Positions 7,005 to 13,858 of a stretch of DNA of 16,869 bases are shown piece after piece (the first letter of the stretch is position 1; every line of letters starts with the position of its first letter). Both the position numbers and the translations under genes were made by a program. The stretch is from the NCBI GenBank assembly GCA_035500455.1, contig DATJXG010000219.1, positions 1 through 16,869 of the forward strand. The letters run 5' to 3'. The DNA is from DATJXG01 sp035500455 (GTDB lineage: Bacteria > Acidobacteriota > Terriglobia > Terriglobales > Acidobacteriaceae). The notes below the pieces were generated by a model. The model did no database searches, was not told where the DNA came from, and worked only from the letters and a program-made list of their open reading frames with translations.

Positions 7005-9851
7005 TTAGGCCTGCTCGATTTCAATCTGATGTGCGTCTTGCATGGGAACGTCGATACTGAACGTTCCGTTCACGGTAACGCGGCGCGCCGATTTGCCGTG
7101 TGAGAGCTTGTAGTTCCCAGCGGGCAATCCGTCGATTGAGATCGTCGCATTCTTTGCCAGACCGGAGGGGTCCGAGACCTCGAGTGAAAGCTTTGGCTTG
7201 CCCCGGTTGAGTGTTGCGCTCTTGATCTGTCCCGGCATGACTTCCACGTCGATTGCGGCTTCGACGAAGCGCAGGCGTTTCTGCAGGCCATCTTTTGGAT
7301 ACACCGTCAGGGCGCGGTCCGCCGCCTCCACTTTGCAGCCAAAGCCAACCTCGCCGAATGCAGGGTCTTTCACGACGTACGACTTGGAAGACTTCAGAAA
7401 TCCCCAGAGCCCCGAGCCGCTTTCAAACGTTCTCGGCGGTTCGTGATCGTAAATGCCCGGCGTGCATATGAAGAAGTTGTAGCCCATTCCGTCGGGTAGA
7501 ACGTTCGCCATCACGCTCATTACGCCCGCATACCCCTTGATCAGCGCGTCGGGATCTCCGTGATCTTCGTACGCTTTCAAAAGAGCAAGGCCGTTCAACG
7601 ACGCGTTATACCAGCAGCAGACATCTCTGCGCTTATCGTTGCCGTAGCGGAACCACACCGGCTGGTTGCCGCCGCGCAGCGCTTTCAGGACCTGAATCGT
7701 TTTCTCATTCTTTGCCTGGTTTCCGAAAAAGCGGGTAAAGAAATAGACCTGCTCATGCGCGGTCTGGTCGATCACGAGTTCTGAACTATAGGGATAGGGA
7801 TCGCGCAGGAATTCGTCGTTGCATTCCGACATCTGCCGGCGCAGATTCTCGTGCTCCTCCTTCCAGCCTTCCTTCTCGATGTCATGGAGAATATTGATGG
7901 CATTCGAGCCCTCCATCAGACCAACATGCCGCCACGGTCCCGTCGCGAACCACTTCATGCAGGTGCGATACGACATGCGCAGATATTCCTCCGCAGTCCT
8001 GCGCGTCAGCAATCCATAACTTTTACCAATACGGTAGAGCGCGTGATAAATGTTCGCGGGGTGAACGTAGTTGTAGGAGCGGAACGTGGCCTCCGAGCGA
8101 TCCTTTGTCCATGCGCCCCACCCGTTAGAGGGATAGCGGTCTTTCCAGTACAGCGAAGCTCGGACCTCGTAGGTCTCCGGATTCTGGATGTATTTGAACA
8201 GGCAATCGGCAACATAGGTCTCGAGCGTCTCAACTTCCTTCTTGGACGGAAGGTAAACGTTCTTCTCCGCCAAAAAGAGTGGCTCGGAAAATCCCGATTC
8301 ATCGCTGCCGCCTACTTCCCAGACCTCGTCGGAATCCAGAAAAATACTGCCGATGCGGTAATCGAAAGGGACAAAACCGTGATGCCGATGGTAGGGATCC
8401 TGCGGATTGTCGTAGAACTGGCGATCCACGACAAACCGGCCGCGCGCATTGAGCAATCCTTGAATGTCCTCAATGCAATAGAAGTGAAGGTTCGTCCAGC
8501 GGTTTTCCCCGTAGTTCAGCTTGAGGCTCTTCTGGCCTCTGCCCTTGAAAGACAGGGTGAGGAGCACCTTGTCTGCATCTCTCTTCTTTTCTTTAACTGC
8601 AATATTGTCCGACAACAGGTCGATGCGATCGATGTTCGACTTGGTCTTCACCTCCACCAGAACGTCGGTATCTTCCTGAACCACCATCGATGGCAGCACG
8701 CGGATGCCAAGATTTCCCGCTTCGTATAATTCGTCGCGAATCGCTTCGTAGCTGGGTATGAGCGCAAAGCGCACTTGAAATGTTCTTTTTTCACCAGGCT
8801 GCAGAATGAGCGAGGTGTGGCCGTTGACCCAGGGGTTGGACCTCCATCGGCGCAGATTCTTTGTCGCCCAGGAATGAATGGCAAGAATGTCAGGGCCTTG
8901 CTCCCCGAGGACATGCGCCGCAAAAGGCGAATCTGGTTCTTTGTAAATGCACTCGAAGCTCGTATCCGAAGTGGGGTGGACCAGAAGAAAAGGCGCATCC
9001 CCCAGCGGCCGCTGCAGCAGGACATAGGAACTGTGGCCCGCGATGAAGTGATGGGCAAGAATCTTTTGCTCATGGATCAGCTTCTGCCGCAGCGGCGTCT
9101 TGCCAAAATCAACATTGTTTACCGTACTGAGCTTGGTTTCCGAACCATGTTGAATGTACAGCTCCTCATAGTCGTCGTTCACCATGAGCGGCAATCCCAG
9201 CTCGCCAATCTCAAGCGTCTTCCCGGTTGTGTTTCCAATCTCAATGTCCCAGAGCAGTGAACTACCACTGCCCGCCGTGTAATTCATGGAAAGAGAATAA
9301 CTGCGGATTCCTTGCTCATTTGAGGAGATGCCCTCATAGCTGACGTTCACCGCGTTGCTCCCAAAGCGGACGCGCCGATTGTCGCTGGACTTGCCGGTCA
9401 GCTCTTTTCTCCATTTGCCCGACATTCGAAAGACATCATTCTGGCCCAGGCGGGCATGCTTCCAATCATCAGTGGTCAGCTCCCAGACTGTCGACACGAC
9501 ATCGCCAGTCCACCGCGAATCGGAGGGATCCACTCCCGGAGTGTTGGTTTCATTCCCGATGTAGTTGGTTTGCAGAGGATCGTTCTTTCGCGTAATGCTT
9601 ACGATCGAACCATAACGCCGGTCGAACTGGACCACCATTTCTCCTGCTTCGAGGAAAGTGGTGTAATCCTCATGCTGTTTAAGCAGTTCCACCGAGGATT
9701 GCTCGAGCTGCGGATCTGGTGGCGCTTCCTGCGGCGAGTTCTGTGCTTGCGCCGCGAGCAACGTCGAGCCGGGGCCTGTCAACAAGGCTCCAGCGGCGCC
9801 CGCCACCCCGACGCTTTTCAGCAGGTCCCGCCTCGATATCCTGTTACTCAT
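7005..9851 (-). CDS. DUF5695-like Tat-exported large protein, copy B (complete)
   Basis: This complete 948-residue protein starts MSNRISRRDLLKSVGVAG, a twin-arginine signal; AGAGGG lies about six bases before the ATG. It aligns along its length with the partial gene at 1-2580. Visible regions are an N-terminal beta-rich domain (about 45-400) with FDRRYGSIVSITR, WTGDVVSTVWEL and NPWVNGHTSL; a middle part with HRHHGFVPFDYR and EVGGSDESGF; a helical part (about 540-830) with YPYSSELVIDQTAHEQVYFF (E691, D695, E700), GGNQPVWFRYGND and LPDGMGYNFF; then EPPRTFESGSGLWGFLKSS and a beta-sandwich-like C-terminus (about 860-948). Acidic residues E691 and D695 are kept in both copies (E665, D669 in A) and are candidate catalytic or binding residues; this is inference. 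The family name is from memory. Genes for GH127-type enzymes on both sides suggest action on plant-type glycans. Confidence 0.88.
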   Translation of the reverse strand: MSNRISRRDLLKSVGVAGAAGALLTGPGSTLLAAQAQNSPQEAPPDPQLEQSSVELLKQHEDYTTFLEAGEMVVQFDRRYGSIVSITRKNDPLQTNYIGNETNTPGVDPSDSRWTGDVVSTVWELTTDDWKHARLGQNDVFRMSGKWRKELTGKSSDNRRVRFGSNAVNVSYEGISSNEQGIRSYSLSMNYTAGSGSSLLWDIEIGNTTGKTLEIGELGLPLMVNDDYEELYIQHGSETKLSTVNNVDFGKTPLRQKLIHEQKILAHHFIAGHSSYVLLQRPLGDAPFLLVHPTSDTSFECIYKEPDSPFAAHVLGEQGPDILAIHSWATKNLRRWRSNPWVNGHTSLILQPGEKRTFQVRFALIPSYEAIRDELYEAGNLGIRVLPSMVVQEDTDVLVEVKTKSNIDRIDLLSDNIAVKEKKRDADKVLLTLSFKGRGQKSLKLNYGENRWTNLHFYCIEDIQGLLNARGRFVVDRQFYDNPQDPYHRHHGFVPFDYRIGSIFLDSDEVWEVGGSDESGFSEPLFLAEKNVYLPSKKEVETLETYVADCLFKYIQNPETYEVRASLYWKDRYPSNGWGAWTKDRSEATFRSYNYVHPANIYHALYRIGKSYGLLTRRTAEEYLRMSYRTCMKWFATGPWRHVGLMEGSNAINILHDIEKEGWKEEHENLRRQMSECNDEFLRDPYPYSSELVIDQTAHEQVYFFTRFFGNQAKNEKTIQVLKALRGGNQPVWFRYGNDKRRDVCCWYNASLNGLALLKAYEDHGDPDALIKGYAGVMSVMANVLPDGMGYNFFICTPGIYDHEPPRTFESGSGLWGFLKSSKSYVVKDPAFGEVGFGCKVEAADRALTVYPKDGLQKRLRFVEAAIDVEVMPGQIKSATLNRGKPKLSLEVSDPSGLAKNATISIDGLPAGNYKLSHGKSARRVTVNGTFSIDVPMQDAHQIEIEQA

Positions 9852-9958
9852 CGCAGCCCTCTAATTTGAAGATTCGGTCTCCCAGCGCCTCCGACGTTCA
9901 CGACCTTGCACACACTTCCACCCGGCACGATCGGCTGAGACTGCCCACAGCGACCTTA

Positions 9959-10026
9959 TCGTTCCAAAGGTCGTGCTTAAAGGATCGTGCTTAAAAACTC
10001 GTGTCGATCGGATCGTGCCTCAACAC
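9959..10026. repeat. 14-bp direct tandem repeat, four units plus one degenerate
   Basis: Units begin with TCGTGC or TCGTGT at 9971, 9985, 9999 and 10013, exactly 14 bases apart. The first unit is TCGTGCTTAAAGGA and the second differs only at its last three positions (AAC); the third and fourth keep the TCGTG core but diverge after it. A fifth, 12-base degenerate unit (TCGTTCCAAAGG) starts at 9959. The array lies 108-175 bp upstream of the DUF5695-like gene B. It could be a cluster of regulator sites or a small satellite formed by slippage; the sequence alone does not decide. Confidence 0.75.
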
Positions 10027-10110
10027 GAAGCGCGGCGTTTGAGGGATTGCCGGGCTACAAGTTCGATCAGGGCGGAGACCTTACACTCTCGGTCCCAACC
10101 GGGATTAAAT

Positions 10111-10121
10111 ATACAATATAC
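10111..10121. promoter_or_regulatory. AT-rich element upstream of copy B, identical to that upstream of copy A
   Basis: ATACAATATAC here is identical over 11 bases to 2651-2661. Both lie upstream of a DUF5695-like gene, though at different distances (about 75 bp for A, about 260 bp for B). A common regulator is possible. The flanks differ, so the match is not just residual duplication of the whole upstream region. Confidence 0.35.
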
Positions 10122-10166
10122 GTTCAACATTCGACCAAATCTGGGAAGGGCGACGTCGGAAGGCCC

Positions 10167-11972
10167 TTAAAACCCCGCCGGCCTCTGCTCTGTAACGCCG
10201 AAGATTGTCTCCAGCGCCAACCCCACACTACCCAGTGTCCCCTCGTCGAACAGCTGCCCGATGAACGTCACCCCGTGCGGCACCCGTCGCGGCGGCGAAA
10301 ACTTTGGCAAGGGATGCTGCGGGTCCGGCGCCCAGTCGCTTCGCGCCTCCGACACTTCCACAAAGCCGGCGCGTAAAGTCAACGATGGATGCCCGGTGAA
10401 GTTTGTGATGACGAGCATTTCATCGCGCAAAGACGGCACCAGCAGCAGATCGACCTGCGAGAAAATGCGTGCCATTTCCTGGGCGACCTTGCGGCGGAAG
10501 CGATCCGCCTGTACCAAATCGACCGCCGACAAGAAGCGCGACTGGCGCATGACATTCGGCCAGAAATCGGGGGTCTGCACTCTGAGTTCGCTTAAGCCTC
10601 CACTGAGCGTCAAGTCTTCAAAGGCCGCCGCTGATTCCGCGAAAAGAACAATGTTGAGCGTATCGTAGGGCCAGTCCGGTATCGAGACTTCTACCAGCTT
10701 CATCCCTGCCTTTTCTACTGCCTTGAGAGCTGCGCGATCGACCTCGGTGGCGGATTTGTCCTGCATCCAGGCCGGAAAGTAGCCGACGCGCAGCCCTTCG
10801 ACGCTGGCGTTGGCGTCGAAGTCGAGATGGCTGGGTACACTCCCCAGGTCGCCCGCATCGGAACCGGAAATAGCGTGCAGCACCAATAGCGCATCTTCGA
10901 CCGAGCGCGTCATTGGCCCCAGCTTATCCAACGACCAGCAGAGCGTCATCGCCCCTGTGCGAGGCACGCGCCCGAAGGTCGGCCGCAGCCCGGTCACGCC
11001 ACAGCGCATCGCCGGACTTATGATGCTGCCTCCGGTTTCGCTGCCGATCGAAAATCCGACCAGTCCTGCCGCGGTTGCAGCGCCTGGCCCAGCACTCGAA
11101 CCCGAAGAGCCTTCTTCAAGCAGCCAGGGATTCATTGTCTGCCCGCCAAACCAGATGTCGTTCGAGGCCAGCGCACCCAGGCTGAGTTTTGCGATCAGCA
11201 CAGCCCCGGCCGCGTCGAGTCGCTTGACCACCGCTGCGTCTTCTTTGGGCAAGCGGTTGCGATATGGCTCGGCGCCATAGGTCGTCGGAATGCCCGCGGT
11301 ATCGAGCAGGTCTTTGCCTCCCCATGGAATGCCGTGCAGCGGCCCGCGATATTTCCCCGCCGCGATCTCCGCGTCCGCCCGCTTCGCCTGCGCCATCGCA
11401 TGATCCGCGGTCAACGTGATCACGCATCGCAGCTTGGGATCGAACTGCTGTAAGCGCCTGAGGTAAATTTGCGTGAGCCGCGCCGAAGTGAGGTCGCGTT
11501 GCTCGATCCAGCGGGAGAGTCTGGTTACCGGCGCATACGCAATGTCCTCGTCGCTCGCGGGCAGCGGTCCCGGGTTGGCTGTGCTGCGAATGAAGCGATC
11601 GCGCACCGACACCCTCTTTACCTCCGCCAGCACCGGGTTCCACTTGGTCGCCGGAGCCAGCGTGGCCTCCAGCTCCACCTTTCGTGGCCCGGTTCGGCGC
11701 TCATACAGGTGGGCCATGTTCTGCCGCCAACTCGAGGCCGCGACTGCGACCTCGCTGTCCGCCATTTTGACTTGCACCAGCTTTTCCGCCTCCGTCACGG
11801 TTGTCGGCGAGATTTCTGGGCCTACCAAAGGCCCGCTACCCGTCGTCGGAGGTGCGCCAGGAGTCGGTTGCTGCTGGGGCCCGGCTGTTTGCGCATAATT
11901 GCGGTGTGCGGCGGCGGCCCCGATTAAGCCAGCGGATGTGACCGTCAAAAACTGTCTTCGCGATTTGTTCAT
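10167..11972 (-). CDS. Tat-exported amidase-signature family hydrolase
   Basis: This 601-residue protein begins MNKSRRQFLTVTSAG, a twin-arginine signal. ATG 11972 has an AGGAG just upstream, and a TATAAT at 11994-11989 lies inside the longer frame from 12011, which rules out that earlier start. The amidase-signature Ser-cisSer-Lys triad is complete: K220 in GIPWGGKDLLDTAG, S292 in GSSAGPGAATAAG and nucleophile S316 in SETGGSIISPA. The 24-residue spacing between the two serines equals that of fatty acid amide hydrolase. About 130 residues between the signal and the core are rich in Pro/Thr and then charged; they are not part of the usual domain. The family cleaves C-N amide bonds of very diverse substrates, so the substrate cannot be named. 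It is not GatA: it is exported and no gatB or gatC lies nearby. It may act on amides in the same plant material as the neighbouring glycosidases. Confidence 0.9.
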   Translation of the reverse strand: MNKSRRQFLTVTSAGLIGAAAAHRNYAQTAGPQQQPTPGAPPTTGSGPLVGPEISPTTVTEAEKLVQVKMADSEVAVAASSWRQNMAHLYERRTGPRKVELEATLAPATKWNPVLAEVKRVSVRDRFIRSTANPGPLPASDEDIAYAPVTRLSRWIEQRDLTSARLTQIYLRRLQQFDPKLRCVITLTADHAMAQAKRADAEIAAGKYRGPLHGIPWGGKDLLDTAGIPTTYGAEPYRNRLPKEDAAVVKRLDAAGAVLIAKLSLGALASNDIWFGGQTMNPWLLEEGSSGSSAGPGAATAAGLVGFSIGSETGGSIISPAMRCGVTGLRPTFGRVPRTGAMTLCWSLDKLGPMTRSVEDALLVLHAISGSDAGDLGSVPSHLDFDANASVEGLRVGYFPAWMQDKSATEVDRAALKAVEKAGMKLVEVSIPDWPYDTLNIVLFAESAAAFEDLTLSGGLSELRVQTPDFWPNVMRQSRFLSAVDLVQADRFRRKVAQEMARIFSQVDLLLVPSLRDEMLVITNFTGHPSLTLRAGFVEVSEARSDWAPDPQHPLPKFSPPRRVPHGVTFIGQLFDEGTLGSVGLALETIFGVTEQRPAGF

Positions 11973-11988
11973 AGCTCCTCTGCACGGC

Positions 11989-12015
11989 ATTATAGCTACC
12001 TGGAATCGCAACCAA
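11989..12015 (-). promoter_or_regulatory. Candidate sigma-70 promoter of the amidase gene
   Basis: A perfect TATAAT (11994-11989, minus strand) is preceded by TTGGTT (12015-12010) with a short 15-base spacer. Transcription would start near 11982, leaving a leader of about ten bases that consists essentially of the AGAGGAG ribosome binding site before ATG 11972. The -35 is weak; the -10 is convincing. Confidence 0.5.
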
Positions 12016-12029
12016 AGTCCGGGTTCTTG

Positions 12030-12043
12030 GCCGGGTGACCGGC
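12030..12043. repeat. Small hairpin GCCGG-GTGA-CCGGC
   Basis: A perfect 5-bp GC stem closes a GTGA loop, which is a GNRA-type tetraloop when read as RNA on the plus strand. It lies in the gap between the divergent amidase and TIM-barrel genes, upstream of the amidase promoter. No T-run follows, so it is not a terminator. It may be coincidental. Confidence 0.3.
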
Positions 12044-12192
12044 AAACTTCAGGTTAGGGCCTTGGGGAGAGTAGCCGATAAAACTCTCAAAGTTCTAAGG
12101 CCGAACCATAGGTCTGGCGCACGGATAGCTCATAATGACAGGCGATGAAGTCGGTTCCGTATAACTGCCGCCTCGAAACAGGAAGGAGAGAA

Positions 12193-13758
12193 ATGCACGA
12201 TTCAAACGGCAAGTCTTCTGAATCTTCTCGACGCAATTTTCTCAAAGGAATCGGCGCGTTACCGATTATGGCTCTTGCCGGTGACCCCGGTTTCGGCGGC
12301 CAGAGCCTAATTTCGCCGCTGAACGCAGCTCCAATGCAGGCCGACAAGGCAGCATCGACGCCCAGCCAGAGATTCGTTGCTCTACAGATCGGCGCGCGAT
12401 CATTTGTGGATGAAGGCGTCGACAAGTGCCTGGACACGATTCAGGAGAAAGGCGGTGTCAATGTTCTTATGCCCACGGTGTTCACCTACGGCCGCGGGCT
12501 GGCGGGCCGCCAGGTTCCCGGACAACCTTTGCCGGATCATGGAGTGCAGGAGTACGACGAAATTCATGGCGGCAGCTATACCAAGCTTCATCCTGAGTTT
12601 TACGCCAACTCGGTGATCAGGGATTTCCGCGCGCCCGAACTGGGGGAGTTCGACATTCTGGCGGATGTAATTCCGAAGGCCAAGGCGAAGGGTATGCAGG
12701 TGTATTGCCTGTTCGAAGAGGCTTACAACCCGCGATTGATTCCAAATTTCGAGAAGATCGCTGAGGTTGACGTTTATGGACGGATCGGCACAAGCACCTG
12801 CCTCAACAATCCGGACGCGCGGACTTTTCTTGCGTCCATGGTTCGCGACTGGCTCACCACCAATGACCTCGACGGCGTGATGTGGGAATCCGAGCGCCAG
12901 GGGCCGCTGAACAACACGCTGGAAGCGCATTTCGGAAAGGTCGGAAGACGCAGGTCCATCCATTGCTTCTGCGTGCACTGCTTGCGGAAAGGAAAGGACC
13001 TCGGGATCAATGTCGAGCGCGCCCGTGACGGATATGTGGCGCTCGACCGCTGGGTGGAGCAAAGCTTGAACGGTCCGCGGCAGAATGACGGTGCGTTTGT
13101 GACGCTGTGGCGGCTTTTTCTCGAGTATCCCGAGATTCTGGCCTGGGAAAAATTCTGGTTCCTCAGCCAGGAAGAGGTGTATGGAATTTTGTACGGAACC
13201 GCGAAAGAGGCAAATCCCAAGGCGCAGGCGGGTTGGCACATCATGCACCTGGTCACACTGAGCCCGTTCTTTCGTGCCGAGCAGAACTATGCCCGCCTGG
13301 CCCGCTACGCCGACTTCATCAAGCCTTGTCCTTACAACAACTGCGCTGGTCCGCGCTTCGCGCAATACATCCGGAATGTGCAGTCAACTATCTTCCGCGA
13401 CTGCACCCCGGAAGAGGTTCTGGAACTGCATTACAAGGTCTTGGGTAACGAAGGAGAACCAAGTCTCGACAAGCTGCCCACCGCGGGCCTGTCGGCGGAC
13501 TACGTCTCGCGGGAAACGCGGCGTGCAATTGCTGATGTGCAGGGCGCGGTCCCAATTTATCCAGGCATCGATATCGATATTCCCACCGGGTTGAACGAGA
13601 AGCGGACCCAGCCGTCGGATGTAAAAGCCGCGGTGCTGGCGGCTTTTCAAGCGGGCGCGCCGGGAGTCGTGCTGTCGCGCAAGTATGCGGAGATGAAGCT
13701 CACGAACCTCGCTGGCGCCGGAGAAGCTTTGCGAGAACTGGGTAGCGCGAAAGGATGA
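12193..13758 (+). CDS. Tat-exported TIM-barrel putative glycoside hydrolase (GHL6-like)
   Basis: This 521-residue protein starts at ATG 12193 after a good AGGAAGGAG; the upstream in-frame ATG 12145 lacks such a site. The N-terminus carries SSRRNFLKGIGA, a twin-arginine signal. The body shows the alternating strand and helix pattern of a TIM barrel: GGVNVLMPTVFTYGRG, a segment with IPKAKAKGMQVYCLFEEAYN (strand-end E), then CLNNPDARTFL and DLDGVMWESERQGP (D227, E232, E234). E232 at the end of a beta strand is the best candidate catalytic residue. HCFCVHC (C258, C260, C263) is a CxCxxC motif that could bind a metal, and HIMHL and KPCPYNNC lie further on. I associate this pattern with the 'hypothetical glycosyl hydrolase 6' type of amylase-like barrels; activity and substrate are unknown. 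The gene is divergent from the amidase and convergent with the GH146-like gene. Confidence 0.78.
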   Translation: MHDSNGKSSESSRRNFLKGIGALPIMALAGDPGFGGQSLISPLNAAPMQADKAASTPSQRFVALQIGARSFVDEGVDKCLDTIQEKGGVNVLMPTVFTYGRGLAGRQVPGQPLPDHGVQEYDEIHGGSYTKLHPEFYANSVIRDFRAPELGEFDILADVIPKAKAKGMQVYCLFEEAYNPRLIPNFEKIAEVDVYGRIGTSTCLNNPDARTFLASMVRDWLTTNDLDGVMWESERQGPLNNTLEAHFGKVGRRRSIHCFCVHCLRKGKDLGINVERARDGYVALDRWVEQSLNGPRQNDGAFVTLWRLFLEYPEILAWEKFWFLSQEEVYGILYGTAKEANPKAQAGWHIMHLVTLSPFFRAEQNYARLARYADFIKPCPYNNCAGPRFAQYIRNVQSTIFRDCTPEEVLELHYKVLGNEGEPSLDKLPTAGLSADYVSRETRRAIADVQGAVPIYPGIDIDIPTGLNEKRTQPSDVKAAVLAAFQAGAPGVVLSRKYAEMKLTNLAGAGEALRELGSAKG

Positions 13759-13858
13759 CCGGCGAAATTGATTACTTGGCAGGAGCTGTTACTGATTCAC
13801 CGGGCCAGGAGCCGTCGCGAAACTAATTTCACGCGGAGACACAATGCAAGCGGGCATC

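Larger units (their letters stand above)
9852..10166. promoter_or_regulatory. 315-bp upstream region of copy B
   Basis: This gap lies between the start of copy B and the end of the amidase gene, both on the minus strand. It holds the 14-bp tandem repeat at 9959-10026, an inverted copy of its core (GGCACGATC at 9924-9932, against GATCGTGCC at 10012-10019 plus flank) and the AT-rich 11-mer at 10111-10121. TTGAAC (minus strand) precedes the 11-mer by one base and could be a -35, but no matching -10 is clear. The region probably carries the promoter and regulator sites of copy B and the 3' end of the amidase transcript. Confidence 0.45.

Noticed and set aside
7851..8729. 292-codon plus-strand open frame opposite the complete DUF5695-like gene
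   Set aside because: It is the same type of antisense shadow at the homologous place; the minus-strand protein is the conserved one.
12400..13365. 321-codon minus-strand open frame opposite the TIM-barrel gene
   Set aside because: It lacks a ribosome binding site and a recognisable domain, while the plus-strand frame has a Tat signal and barrel motifs.
13759..13858. Intrinsic terminator between the convergent TIM-barrel and GH146-like genes
   Set aside because: I found no GC-rich stem followed by a T-run on either strand in these 100 bases.
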